Shown here one piece after another: positions 1-7,918 of a DNA stretch of 32,637 nt. Origin of the DNA: Desulfobacterales bacterium (GTDB lineage: Bacteria; Desulfobacterota; Desulfobacteria; Desulfobacterales; UBA11574); contig CP070768.1 of assembly GCA_020345745.1 (NCBI GenBank), positions 2,576,314-2,608,950 on the forward strand, read 5' to 3'. The position numbers and the translations under genes are program-made. The notes below the pieces were generated by a model, which worked only from the letters and a program-made list of their open reading frames with translations, did not search any database and was not told where the DNA came from. Numbering within the stretch: position 1 is the first letter of the stretch; every line of letters begins with the position of its first letter.

Positions 1-627
1 CTAAAAACCATTCTCGAAAAAATGCCCCATACGATCCCTCTGGTACTGCATCCAAAAGTTTTTCAATATCCCCGTTATACCCGCCAGCCGGATGGCGCCA
101 AAAACCTATGGCCTCGAAGCATGGTTAAAGATGAACTTGAAGAGAAAAATGTTAATATTGTCGAAAGCGAATCGCCCATGCTAATTGTTGATGACATGAT
201 CATGGTCACCGGTACGGTGGATAGAACCACTGAATTTGAAAAAGGAATGCCCAACGCTTTGATGGAAAAAGACGGAGAAATCGTTCAGGACCCGATCATC
301 GACGATCAGGCTGTTGTGTTAAAGTTAAATAACAAAGGCCTGGTGGTCATCTCCGGTTGCGCTCATGCCGGTATTGTTAATACGGTATTGTTTTCACAAA
401 AAGCCACCGGGGAAAATAATATCCATGCGGTATTAGGAGGCTTTCACCTTTCAGGACCATTTTTTGAAAAAATCCATGATAATACCATCCAAGAATTGAA
501 AACGTTAACACCCGATGTCATTATGCCGATGCACTGCACCGGATGGAAGGCGGTACAGCGTTTTCAGAAAGAATTTCCCGACAGTTTCGTACTAAATAGT
601 GTCGGATCGAAGATGATACTTTCATAG
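1..627 (+). CDS. MBL-fold metallo-hydrolase, C-terminal part (5' end outside window)
   Basis: The reading frame is open from base 1, seven codons before the first ATG at 22, so the gene starts upstream of the window. About 208 residues are visible. The motifs S-G-C-A-H-A-G-I-V-N-T (near residue 118), G-G-F-H-L and M-P-M-H-C-T-G-W match the C-terminal half of the COG1237 metallo-beta-lactamase superfamily. That group is often annotated as dihydropterin-ribofuranosyl-aminobenzene-phosphate synthase-like, but its true substrate is usually unknown. The His and Cys residues in these motifs are candidate metal ligands. The N-terminal HxHxDH motif is not visible because of the window edge. It is probably cytoplasmic. 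The TatD gene follows 70 bp later on the same strand. Family assignment is fairly sure; the reaction is not. Confidence 0.8.
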   Translation, partial: LKTILEKMPHTIPLVLHPKVFQYPRYTRQPDGAKNLWPRSMVKDELEEKNVNIVESESPMLIVDDMIMVTGTVDRTTEFEKGMPNALMEKDGEIVQDPIIDDQAVVLKLNNKGLVVISGCAHAGIVNTVLFSQKATGENNIHAVLGGFHLSGPFFEKIHDNTIQELKTLTPDVIMPMHCTGWKAVQRFQKEFPDSFVLNSVGSKMILS

Positions 628-697
628 GATAGGTGTCAGGGATCAGGGGCCAAGGATCATACTTTGGTATTATCGCGAGCTCAGGGATTGAAATTCC

Positions 698-1471
698 ATG
701 ATCGACGCACACACCCACCTATATTCAGACAAATACTATAGCGATCTTGAATGGGTGATCAAACGTGCCAGAAAAAAACTGTCAGCCGTGATTATTTCAG
801 CTGTCGATTCTGAAAGCCTTCGAAAAAGCTTGGCCATTAAACACAAATTTCAAGACTTCGTCTATGTTACTGCTGGGGTTCACCCTAAAAAAGCTGCCCA
901 AATCGAAAATGAAGAGCTAAAGCAAATGCTGAATACCTTTGGTCGAGCCAAGAGTGACATTGTTGCTCTGGGGGAAGGGGGGCCCGATTTTTACCACATT
1001 CGCGATCCTCGACAACAACAACGACAGCTTCAAGTACTCAACGAACTTCTTGTGCATGCAGAAAAATGGAAGCTACCCCTGGTGGTCCATGCCCGGCAAG
1101 CTGAATCCACAGCCCTAGACATGCTTGCACAAAGCAAAACCGCGGTGATGTTTCATTGCTTTACCGGCTCAAAGCAGATAGCAAAAAAAATTGCCGATCA
1201 CGGCTTTTACATCTCGTTTTCTGCCATACTCCTAACCAACCCTGAGCTTCAGGACACGGTCGCTTCGATTCCACAAGAACGTATTCTGACAGAAACGGAC
1301 AGTCCGGCGCTTTCACCGTTGCCTGATCAAACCAGAAATGAACCGTTTTTTGTCGAAAAGATTGTCTCCTGTGTGGCACAACAGTTAAGGTGTACGCTTG
1401 AACAAGCCGCTAAAATTACCGAAGAGAACGCCCGAAGATTTTATGGGTTGCCCCGACACCCGGAAACCTAA
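698..1471 (+). CDS. TatD family metal-dependent hydrolase
   Basis: This 257-residue protein has the usual TatD length. It opens with M-I-D-A-H-T-H-L, the paired metal-binding histidines of the amidohydrolase/TIM-barrel TatD family. Further conserved stations are G-V-H-P (near 67), G-E-G-G-P-D-F (usually G-E-I/T-G-L-D), V-V-H-A-R (near 129), F-H-C-F-T-G (near 153) and T-E-T-D-S-P (near 200), which carries the late catalytic Asp. Family members are 3'-5' DNA exonucleases or related phosphoesterases acting in the cytoplasm. The ATG at 698 has only a weak ribosome binding site. The exact substrate cannot be read from sequence. Confidence 0.9.
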   Translation: MIDAHTHLYSDKYYSDLEWVIKRARKKLSAVIISAVDSESLRKSLAIKHKFQDFVYVTAGVHPKKAAQIENEELKQMLNTFGRAKSDIVALGEGGPDFYHIRDPRQQQRQLQVLNELLVHAEKWKLPLVVHARQAESTALDMLAQSKTAVMFHCFTGSKQIAKKIADHGFYISFSAILLTNPELQDTVASIPQERILTETDSPALSPLPDQTRNEPFFVEKIVSCVAQQLRCTLEQAAKITEENARRFYGLPRHPET

Positions 1472-1503
1472 ATCCCTTAATTTGCATTGACTTACAAATT
1501 ATC

Positions 1504-1632
1504 GAGACCTTTGAAAAACACCCTCTTTTGCCCAATCTCTGCGTCAGGCTCAAATTTTAATCCGCAGAATACTCAATGTATGCCTGTGGTTAAAATTCTC
1601 GCCTTCCTTATTGAACACTTTTCAAAGGTCTC
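1504..1632. repeat. MITE-like element, copy 1 (129 bp)
   Basis: The copy begins GAGACCTTTGAAAAACACCC and ends in CTTTTCAAAGGTCTC, so its termini are inverted repeats. The interior carries the family core, including GTCAGGCTCAAATTTTAATC and TGCCTGTGGTTAAAATT. The sequence TATC lies immediately outside both ends (1500-1503 and 1633-1636), consistent with a 4-bp target duplication. It sits between the TatD and thioesterase genes. It encodes no protein of note. The arms would fold into a long hairpin in RNA of either strand. Confidence 0.85.
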
Positions 1633-1748
1633 TATCGAAATTCGGAGCTATTTAAAACGCTTATTGACTTAAAGTGAAAAAACTGAGATATTTCTAGGTC
1701 CTTGATTTTTATTTAATAAATAAAGATTATTCAGCAATGGAGGTAAAC

Positions 1749-2147
1749 ATGACTGAAGCACTGCAAGTTGGTATGACACATGAGATTGAGCGGGAAACCA
1801 CTGACGACATGTCGGCACAAAAGGTTTATCCTCATGTACCGAATGTTTATGCCACAAGAGCCATGGTAGGCCATATTGAAGAGGTTTGTGCAGACCTGGT
1901 CCTTTCTCACCTTGGTGAAGGTGAGCAAACCGTTGGAACCGGAATGACGTTCAAACATATGGCCGCCACGCCATTGGGAATGAAGGTGCGTTTCACCGCC
2001 ACGTTGACCAAGGTGGATGGCCCTAAGTTGGTTTTTGAAGTCGAAGGTTTTGATGAAGTCGACAAAATCGGTGAAGCCACCCACTATCGATTTATCATCA
2101 ATGCGGACAAGTTTAACAAAAATGTGGCTAAAAAAGCTGCCACCTAA
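1749..2147 (+). CDS. Hotdog-fold thioesterase, fluoroacetyl-CoA thioesterase (FlK)-like family
   Basis: The start ATG at 1749 is preceded by GGAGGT eight bases upstream; an in-frame ATG at 1737 overlaps this site and is rejected. The 132-residue product resembles the FlK-like hotdog family: an N-terminal T-x-x-x-V-x-x-V-x-x-T-R-A-M-V region, then E-x-x-C-A-D-L, then T-V-G-T-G-M-T-F-K-H-M-A-A-T-P-x-G-M-K-V, which contains the family's Thr/Glu/His-type active-site area, and a C-terminal G-E-A-T-H-Y-R-F. Such enzymes hydrolyse small acyl-CoA thioesters in the cytoplasm. The next gene is an acyl-CoA synthetase, so a role in acyl-CoA turnover is a reasonable inference. The specific acyl group is unknown. 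Confidence 0.85.
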   Translation: MTEALQVGMTHEIERETTDDMSAQKVYPHVPNVYATRAMVGHIEEVCADLVLSHLGEGEQTVGTGMTFKHMAATPLGMKVRFTATLTKVDGPKLVFEVEGFDEVDKIGEATHYRFIINADKFNKNVAKKAAT

Positions 2148-2153
2148 GAAATG

Positions 2154-2376
2154 TTGACAGGATAACAGGATATTCAGGATATTTTCGATCCCATTTTTCT
2201 GATAAAAATAGGATCATGAAGTACAACTGGTTAATTATCTTGTTGCAACAGGCAAACCAGTAGGTTTGATCTTGAATTTTGGCGAAAATAAAGTCGCAAT
2301 TAAGCGTAAAGTAAAGGATTGAAAACAGTGATGTACTGGATTGAAAATTATCTTGTGTATCCTGTTATCTTGTCAA
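2154..2376. mobile_element. Remnant of a GxxExxY-type insertion bounded by 19-bp inverted repeats
   Basis: The left arm TTGACAGGATAACAGGATA (2154-2172) and right arm TATCCTGTTATCTTGTCAA (2358-2376) are inverted repeats matching at 18 of 19 positions. They enclose a coding fragment resembling the C-terminus of GxxExxY proteins. The element fills the gap between the thioesterase stop and the Shine-Dalgarno of the next gene. From general knowledge, GxxExxY genes are often scattered in genomes next to ATCCTGT-type repeats. The boundary call is inference. Confidence 0.55.
2212..2322 (+). pseudogene. C-terminal fragment of a GxxExxY family protein
   Basis: An open stretch of 36 codons before a TGA encodes V-Q-L-V-N-Y-L-V-A-T-G-K-P-V-G-L-I-L-N-F-G. 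This is the typical C-terminal block of GxxExxY proteins (usually N-Y-L-K-A-T-G-x-x-V-G-L-L-L-N-F-G followed by a basic tail). The N-terminal part, including the namesake motif and nuclease-like core, is missing. There is no credible start codon. It lies inside the inverted-repeat element described separately, so it is read as a decayed remnant. Confidence 0.6.
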
Positions 2377-2396
2377 TAAATAAAAGGAGGTAAATA

Positions 2397-4418
2397 ATGG
2401 CAGGGCTGGATTCTGTAAAGCAGTTGGATGCAATTCTCAAACCCAGTAGCGTAGCCGTAATCGGTGCCTCAACCAACCCTGATAAAATTGGTCACGAAAT
2501 TCTGAAAAATATCATCGACAGTGGCTTTGAAGGGTCAGTTTATCCGATTAATCCAAAGGCCGACAGCATTCTCGATCTTGCTTGTCACAAGAGCGTAAAA
2601 GATATTGAAAAAGCACCGGATATGGCCATTATCATCATTCCTGCCCGATTTGTTCCCCAGGCTGTTCAGGAATGCGGTGAAGCCGGTGTAAAAGGTGCTG
2701 TGATTATTACGGGCGGCTTCAGCGAGGCAGGAGATGAAGGCGAGGAACTTCAAAATCAGGTGGTCGAAACAGCACAAAAATTCGATGTTCGCCTTATCGG
2801 ACCCAACTGTCAAGGGGTAAACAATCCCCATCATCCCATGTGTGCGTCATGGCCATTGCTTACCTTCCAGGGCAAGATCGCACTCATTTCCCAGAGCGGT
2901 ACGGTAGGCGCTGCCATGATGGATTGGTTATCCGAGGATAAGCTAGGAACATCAAGCTTTGTGAGTATGGGCAACCGGGCGGATGTGGATGAAACCGATC
3001 TCATTGCCTATTTCAATCAGGATGAAAACACCCAGGTGATCGCCGCTTACATTGAAGGGATAAAACGTCCTGAACAGTTCATTCAGACTGTGGAGCAGCT
3101 TCAAAAACCACTGGTGGTTCTTAAATCCGGTCGCACGCCCAAAGGAAAAGTAGCAGCTGAATCCCACACCAAAGCTTTGGCCGGTGCTGATGCCATCTAT
3201 GAAGCCCTCTTTTCAAAGTATAACATCTGTAGGGCCTACACAGCAGAGGAATTCTATGATTACGCCAAGGCATTGGCATACTTGAAACCTCCCAAAGGAA
3301 ATCGTATTCTTTTTATCACAACGTCCGGAGGTGCGGCGATTCTGGCCACAGATCAAGCCGAGCAGGAAGGCCTGGATGTCACTCCCTTGCCCGAGGAAGC
3401 CGTGGAAACCATTACTCCGCTCATTCCGGCCCATGCCATAAAAGCCAATCCACTTGATCTAACAGGAGATGCCACCGCCAAAATGTTTAGTGATGTTATG
3501 GAAGCCACACACAAGTATTACGATACATTGGGTGTGATTTTTGGAGATCCGGTGGAAGATGCTTCCCTTGTCGTGACCCCTGATGCCAATGAACTGATTA
3601 TTTTTTATGGGGGGGCAGATGTCGAACGTCACGAAAGTGAACTTATGCACCTTAAAGGAATTCCGGTCTTTCCTACACCTGAGCGAGGCATTAAGGCCCT
3701 GGCCCAGGTTCTTGAACGCCAAACACTGGCTCCATCTCAAAAGCCTACGCTCACGATACCGGCAATGGGTCGTCAGTTGCCTCCCCATCAGGCATTGTTG
3801 CGCATCGCCGAACAGGGATTGCCCTGCACGGATTTCGGGTTGGCGGATAACGCCGGCATGGCCGCCGATCTTGCGCGCGAACAAGGATTTCCTGTGGCAC
3901 TTAAAATCAGTTCTCCGGATATTCTTCATAAAAGTGATGTCGGTGGGGTGCGTCTCAACCTGGATTCTCCTGAAATTGTAGAAAAGGCATTTGACGACAT
4001 ACTTGCATCGGTACGACATGCTGCACCTCAGGGTCAGGTTGGAGAGGTTCTGGTAAGTAAAATGGCGCCACCGGGTTTGGAAGTTATCGTCGGAATGAAT
4101 AGAGACCCTCAGTTCGGTCCGACGATACTGTTTGGTCTTGGTGGCATTATGGTGGAGATCTTTCAAGATGTCAGTTTGCGGCTCCTACCGCTGACCCGCG
4201 ACGATGCCCTTGCCATGATCCGAGACATCAGGGGCCATAAACTCATTGCAGGATTTCGAGGTCACGCCCCGGTGGATGAGCAGGCTCTAGCAGAATGCAT
4301 CTTGACGGTGGCCCAAATGGCACAAAATAACGCCGACATCATTGAGATCGACCTGAATCCGGTAATTGCTTATCCGGATGGGATACTGGTGGTGGACGCC
4401 AGAATAATTGTAACCTAA
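2397..4418 (+). CDS. Acyl-CoA synthetase (ADP-forming), fused alpha-beta, acetate-CoA ligase type
   Basis: The 673-residue protein is a single-chain NDP-forming acyl-CoA synthetase. An N-terminal CoA-binding Rossmann domain (about 10-135; V-A-V-I-G-A-S-T near 21) is followed by two succinyl-CoA-ligase-like domains (about 150-440), then an ATP-grasp domain (about 455-670; A-L-K-I-S-S-P-D-I-L-H-K-S-D-V-G-G-V near 502). His257 in E-S-H-T-K-A-L-A-G corresponds to the phosphorylated histidine; the family usually has S-H-T-G-S-L-A-G, so the flanking residues differ slightly. The enzyme interconverts an acyl-CoA, ADP and phosphate with the free acid, CoA and ATP, conserving energy in fermenters and some sulfate reducers. 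A strong AAAGGAGG precedes the ATG. Acyl specificity is not predictable here. Confidence 0.93.
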   Translation: MAGLDSVKQLDAILKPSSVAVIGASTNPDKIGHEILKNIIDSGFEGSVYPINPKADSILDLACHKSVKDIEKAPDMAIIIIPARFVPQAVQECGEAGVKGAVIITGGFSEAGDEGEELQNQVVETAQKFDVRLIGPNCQGVNNPHHPMCASWPLLTFQGKIALISQSGTVGAAMMDWLSEDKLGTSSFVSMGNRADVDETDLIAYFNQDENTQVIAAYIEGIKRPEQFIQTVEQLQKPLVVLKSGRTPKGKVAAESHTKALAGADAIYEALFSKYNICRAYTAEEFYDYAKALAYLKPPKGNRILFITTSGGAAILATDQAEQEGLDVTPLPEEAVETITPLIPAHAIKANPLDLTGDATAKMFSDVMEATHKYYDTLGVIFGDPVEDASLVVTPDANELIIFYGGADVERHESELMHLKGIPVFPTPERGIKALAQVLERQTLAPSQKPTLTIPAMGRQLPPHQALLRIAEQGLPCTDFGLADNAGMAADLAREQGFPVALKISSPDILHKSDVGGVRLNLDSPEIVEKAFDDILASVRHAAPQGQVGEVLVSKMAPPGLEVIVGMNRDPQFGPTILFGLGGIMVEIFQDVSLRLLPLTRDDALAMIRDIRGHKLIAGFRGHAPVDEQALAECILTVAQMAQNNADIIEIDLNPVIAYPDGILVVDARIIVT

Positions 4419-4454
4419 CCTGCATGAAAAATTTTAATACTGGAAAAACAATTA

Positions 4455-5432
4455 ATGACAAGAAACGCTGATAATTTTATATCACGGCTCAAAAAAAAGT
4501 ATCCCATGCTGCAAAACTTTACCGACCGCACCTTTGGTGTGGAGATCGAGTTTTTCGGTCTGGACTATGTGATCACGCCAATAGATAATAATATCATCAA
4601 GCCCTACTGCATTTCATCTCGTGCGAAAGACGGGCGCCATATTACCGACCTTTACCAGGATTACAATTTTTCTCTTGGTGCCAGTCGAGACATGTGGCAT
4701 TTTGAGCAAGATTCATCCGTCAGAGGCAAAGGTCATACTCAATATGGTGCCGAACTGATCAGCCCCATTTTAAGCGGCATGGAAGGACTGGTACAGGTCT
4801 ACAATGCTTTTCAATTTCTCAATGCCGTTGAAGGCATTGACATTGATGCTAGTTGCGGCATGCATGTTCATCATGGTGTCGACCAGGCGACATACAACTG
4901 CAAACAACTCCAGCAACTCGTTCGTATCGTACACCACTATGAAGATCAATTTTACCTACTTATCCCGGGAGATCGTAAAACCGCCGAAACCTGCCGCCCT
5001 ATGGAAATTGACGTGAAAGCCTTTTTGGATGTTTGTGTTGGAGATTTTGGCGGTCGCAATTGCCGCATAAAAGAGCTCTGGTATTCGTTGGAAAACCGTT
5101 ACGACGCAAGCCGTGGGGAGGTTTCGCGCTATGACAAAACCCGCTACCATGGTCTAAACCTGCACTCATATTGGTATCGCTCCACGGTCGAATTTCGCTA
5201 TCACTCTGCTCTTTTGGAAAAAAGTGATGAGGCCATACAATGGATCATCTTTACCCAGTTTCTCATTGAGTTGAGTCAGGATTACGTTCCAGATATCTAT
5301 TTCTATCCCGAAGCAAACAAGTGGTTGAAAACCATCTATGAGATCTACACAGAGTACGGCCATCAGGAGCGTATAAAGCAGGCACCACCTGACGATGATG
5401 AGCCTGTAAAACATATTAAATTGTTTCATTAA
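4455..5432 (+). CDS. Amidoligase_2 family protein (putative COOH-NH2 ligase)
   Basis: The 325-residue protein matches the Amidoligase_2 family, a glutamine-synthetase/gamma-glutamylcysteine-ligase-like fold. Visible stations are F-G-V-E-I-E-F-F-G (Glu30, Glu32), Y-G-A-E-L-I-S-P (Glu100), C-G-M-H-V-H-H (His137, His139) and T-V-E-F-R-Y-H (Glu246, Arg248), the Mg-ATP and substrate-binding acidic and basic residues of the fold. Family members are predicted to join an amine to a carboxylate with ATP, modifying peptides or making small amides. The two genes downstream are class II glutamine amidotransferases, a partnership described comparatively for this family, where glutamine could supply ammonia. 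A repeat copy now separates them (372 bp gap). The C-terminus is acidic (D-D-D-E). The substrate is unknown. Confidence 0.85.
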   Translation: MTRNADNFISRLKKKYPMLQNFTDRTFGVEIEFFGLDYVITPIDNNIIKPYCISSRAKDGRHITDLYQDYNFSLGASRDMWHFEQDSSVRGKGHTQYGAELISPILSGMEGLVQVYNAFQFLNAVEGIDIDASCGMHVHHGVDQATYNCKQLQQLVRIVHHYEDQFYLLIPGDRKTAETCRPMEIDVKAFLDVCVGDFGGRNCRIKELWYSLENRYDASRGEVSRYDKTRYHGLNLHSYWYRSTVEFRYHSALLEKSDEAIQWIIFTQFLIELSQDYVPDIYFYPEANKWLKTIYEIYTEYGHQERIKQAPPDDDEPVKHIKLFH

Positions 5433-5644
5433 TAAAATTCAAAAGAAAGTCGTGTCACGATTTTATATATCGCAACGTTGTTAATCCAGGTGCGAAAGTT
5501 TTATCCACCGGTACTTTGGCGGGCTAAAACTCCTATTTCAATTGGAATACATCTTGATCTGCCCCTCACAGCGGACTCTTCACTATTCTACAACAAACAG
5601 AGGGGAATTTAAATTTAAGTAATATTTTGCCAAGTATGAAGGGC

Positions 5645-5786
5645 GAGGCCTTTGTAAAACGTTTAATTTTGATCAAGTTCAAGAAAGACGAAGATTTTAA
5701 CCACAGGCATACATGGAGTATTCCGAGGATTAAAATCTGAGTCTGACACCGAAGTTGGGCAAAAGGGGACGTTTTGCAGAGGCCTC
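5645..5786. repeat. MITE-like element, copy 2 (142 bp, inverted relative to copy 1)
   Basis: Termini GAGGCCTTTGTAAAACG and CGTTTTGCAGAGGCCTC are imperfect inverted repeats of the family. The core CCACAGGCATACATGGAGTA and GATTAAAATCTGAGTCTGAC identifies it as the reverse orientation relative to copy 1. It ends 17 bp before the ATG of the first amidotransferase, so it supplies most of the DNA upstream of that gene's start. No flanking direct repeat is evident. The remaining gap on the amidoligase side (5433-5644) shows no gene. Confidence 0.85.
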
Positions 5787-5803
5787 GAAACGGAGACGAG
5801 ACC

Positions 5804-6544
5804 ATGTGCGACATACTAGCCATCTCGGCAGGTTACAACTATACGCCTCAAAAGTATCTGCCCATCTTCGCGGAAAAGGGCCGTGAAAACATGAACGGCT
5901 GGGGTATCGGTTTTTTCCGCGAGGATCAGGCGCTGGTGGAAAAATCCTCAGAACAGGTATTCGTAAAAGATCGGGTCCACGAAAGCTTCCAAAGACTTGC
6001 CCGAGTTATCGACAGCCGAATAATCATTTCCCATGTGAATTGTCCCAAAAGCGGCGGTCGCCACAGTGCTCATCTCCATCCTTTTACGCTTAACTTTCTG
6101 GACCATAACTGGTTGTTTGCCCATGTGGGCGTTGTTGAAAACATTAACGAATATCAGACTAGTGGCGCACCCCGACTGGATGTCGATGTTTTTACAGCCA
6201 GAATTTTTGAATATTTAAGAGATCAATTGGTATTGCTGAATCAAAAAAACCCCTATATCAGCGTATACATTGCCCTGCGAATTGCAATACAAAAACTTGT
6301 AGATGATTATCCCGGGGATTACACTTTTTTTCTGGCCAATGAATCATTTCTCTTTGCCTTTTGTAATCATAGACAGCTGATGGTTCTCAAAGAGTCTGAA
6401 AGTATGGGAGACATTCTGCTGGTCACTTCCGTCGAAGAAGGGCTAAGTCGCACCGATTGGCATCCCATAACACCGGATCCACAGTCCCAGGGCGAGCTCT
6501 TGGTGATCGCCGGCCCAGATGTGTTGTATGCAGAGGATGTTTGA
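5804..6544 (+). CDS. Class II glutamine amidotransferase, copy 1 (degenerate glutamine pocket)
   Basis: Start ATG 5804 gives M-C-D-I-L-A-I-S, placing the catalytic Cys at position 2 as required for an N-terminal nucleophile amidotransferase. GGAG lies about nine bases upstream. A TTG further upstream lies inside the repeat and would bury the cysteine. The product has 246 residues and keeps N-x-x-G-W-G-I-G-F-F-R, but the usual H-x-R-x-x-T-S-G is S-H-V-N-C-P-K-S-G and the usual V-H-N-G is A-H-V-G. The glutamine-binding Arg and the oxyanion-hole Asn are therefore absent. It is a tandem paralog of the next gene. A non-glutaminase, regulatory or altered-substrate role is likely. It probably belongs with the amidoligase upstream. 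Confidence 0.85.
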   Translation: MCDILAISAGYNYTPQKYLPIFAEKGRENMNGWGIGFFREDQALVEKSSEQVFVKDRVHESFQRLARVIDSRIIISHVNCPKSGGRHSAHLHPFTLNFLDHNWLFAHVGVVENINEYQTSGAPRLDVDVFTARIFEYLRDQLVLLNQKNPYISVYIALRIAIQKLVDDYPGDYTFFLANESFLFAFCNHRQLMVLKESESMGDILLVTSVEEGLSRTDWHPITPDPQSQGELLVIAGPDVLYAEDV

Positions 6545-6597
6545 TACTGGATACGCTTGGTATCATGTTTAACTCTTTAGCAGAATGAAAAAATACC

Positions 6598-7344
6598 ATG
6601 TGTGATCTTTTCGCACTATCTGCCACAAAGGATTACTCAGCCCCGGAACTTTTACCTATTTTTGCGCTTCGGGCCAAAAAGAACATGGATGGCTGGGGCA
6701 TCGGTTTTTTCCGCAAACATCATGCTGTGGTTGAAAAGTCGGCGGAGCAGATTTTTTACTCCGGACAGTTGCACGACAGCTTCCAAAGACTGGCCCGCGT
6801 AGTAAAGAGCCGAATCATCATTTGTCATATCCGGCTGCGGACCAGCGGTCTTATAGATGAATGCCACGCCCACCCCTTTGCTTTGTCATTCGGTGGTCAT
6901 GACTGGATTTTTGTGCATAATGGCAAAGCCCCGGCCATCGAATCTTACCGAAGTAAACGCACTGCCATTGAAGATGCCATAAGCGACTCGGCCAGGGTGT
7001 TTGAATACCTCAGGGACCAGATAGAAGACCAGCACACACATAATGCAGGGCCGAATATGCTTTTCAATATATTGATGACCAGCACTGCGCAGATGATCGA
7101 CCAATATCCGGGCAACTACAATTTCTTGCTGACCAACGGGCATCTTCTTTTTGCCTTTACCAATCACCGCCAGTTTATGGTTATGAAAGGTAGCAGGAAG
7201 CTGCAAGGCGCCCTGCTGCTCACTACTCTGGCACGCGGCCTTAGTAAAGAAGAAAAGTGGTTGCGGGTGGCAAAGGCCACTAATCGCAGGGGGCTGCTTT
7301 TGGCAATCTCAGGAAATGATGTCATAATACACAAATCGATTTAA
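6598..7344 (+). CDS. Class II glutamine amidotransferase, copy 2 (intact motifs)
   Basis: The 248-residue protein starts M-C-D-L-F-A-L-S with the nucleophile Cys at position 2. It retains N-M-D-G-W-G-I-G-F-F-R, C-H-I-R-L-R-T-S-G (substrate-binding Arg and Thr) and F-V-H-N-G (oxyanion-hole Asn-Gly), so it should release ammonia from glutamine. It resembles the YafJ-type stand-alone amidotransferases, which lack a fused synthase domain. It follows copy 1 by 53 bp and aligns with it throughout, indicating local duplication. The most likely acceptor enzyme is the amidoligase upstream; this is inferred from family gene-neighbourhood knowledge. No strong Shine-Dalgarno precedes the ATG. Confidence 0.88.
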   Translation: MCDLFALSATKDYSAPELLPIFALRAKKNMDGWGIGFFRKHHAVVEKSAEQIFYSGQLHDSFQRLARVVKSRIIICHIRLRTSGLIDECHAHPFALSFGGHDWIFVHNGKAPAIESYRSKRTAIEDAISDSARVFEYLRDQIEDQHTHNAGPNMLFNILMTSTAQMIDQYPGNYNFLLTNGHLLFAFTNHRQFMVMKGSRKLQGALLLTTLARGLSKEEKWLRVAKATNRRGLLLAISGNDVIIHKSI

Positions 7345-7368
7345 CCTCAATTGACGTTTAATATGGGG

Positions 7369-7782
7369 TTATGAGTTTTCCTTAATTTTTTCGACCAACA
7401 CTTCCGGAAGCGGCCTGGATTTCCAGGTGTGGTCGATGCACACAAAAGAGACACTCCCTTCTGCCATTAGACGGGTTTCTGGTGGGCGATAAAAGTGAAA
7501 CTGAAAAACAACCGCTTTTTCTTTCATTTCTTTTATTGAGGTATGCATCTCTAACACATCGCCATAAAAGGCGGGGACAAAGAAACGGCAGTCTGCAGCC
7601 ACTTTGGGCATGCCAAATTTTTCTTCTGTGTTACGAAAAAAATTTCCCGGTGTAATGCCGATATGGCTCAGGAATTCTTCGATGCCCTCATGAAAATAAC
7701 GAAAATATGCGACAAAGTACACCACGCCATAAGGGTCTGTATCGCCGAAACGGACCGGTATTTTGGTTTTATGGACGAGCAT
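7369..7782 (-). CDS. Acyl-CoA thioesterase, 4-hydroxybenzoyl-CoA thioesterase / YbgC-like hotdog family
   Basis: A 137-residue hotdog protein. The N-terminal segment V-R-F-G-D-T-D-P-Y-G-V-V-Y-F is the 4HBT/YbgC signature; the Asp of D-P-Y-G is the expected catalytic residue. A later segment, F-V-P-A-F-Y-G-D-V-L-E-M-H-T, is the family's central-helix-to-strand region. The enzyme should hydrolyse short-chain or aromatic acyl-CoA in the cytoplasm. A strong AGGAGGT (7788-7794) lies six bases before the ATG. It is convergent with the amidotransferase genes, which end 24 bp away. The acyl substrate is unknown. Confidence 0.87.
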   Translation of the reverse strand: MLVHKTKIPVRFGDTDPYGVVYFVAYFRYFHEGIEEFLSHIGITPGNFFRNTEEKFGMPKVAADCRFFVPAFYGDVLEMHTSIKEMKEKAVVFQFHFYRPPETRLMAEGSVSFVCIDHTWKSRPLPEVLVEKIKENS

Positions 7783-7800
7783 ATGCGACCTCCTAATCCA

Positions 7801-7824
7801 AATATTTCATGAAAATTTTTCAGC
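7801..7824. repeat. 24-bp dispersed repeat, copy A
   Basis: AATATTTCATGAAAATTTTT followed by CAGC recurs at 21019-21042 with a single difference (T versus G at position 7). Both copies are intergenic, one near the 5' end of the thioesterase gene and one just after polA. The core GAAAATTTTTC is near-palindromic. The role is unknown. Confidence 0.55.
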
Positions 7825-7918
7825 AGATATATTTTAAATAAAAAATTTTTTAGGTTAAATCAATTTTCAGCAACAACTTATAGATTACACTATGTACTTT
7901 GAATCTTTTCTTTTTAAG

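Noticed and set aside
1487-1672. A 61-codon plus-strand frame after TatD
   Set aside because: It is mostly the translation of repeat copy 1 and has no ribosome binding site.
3459-4166. A 235-codon open frame on the minus strand
   Set aside because: It lies fully inside the acyl-CoA synthetase gene, has no recognisable domain and a composition typical of antisense shadow frames.
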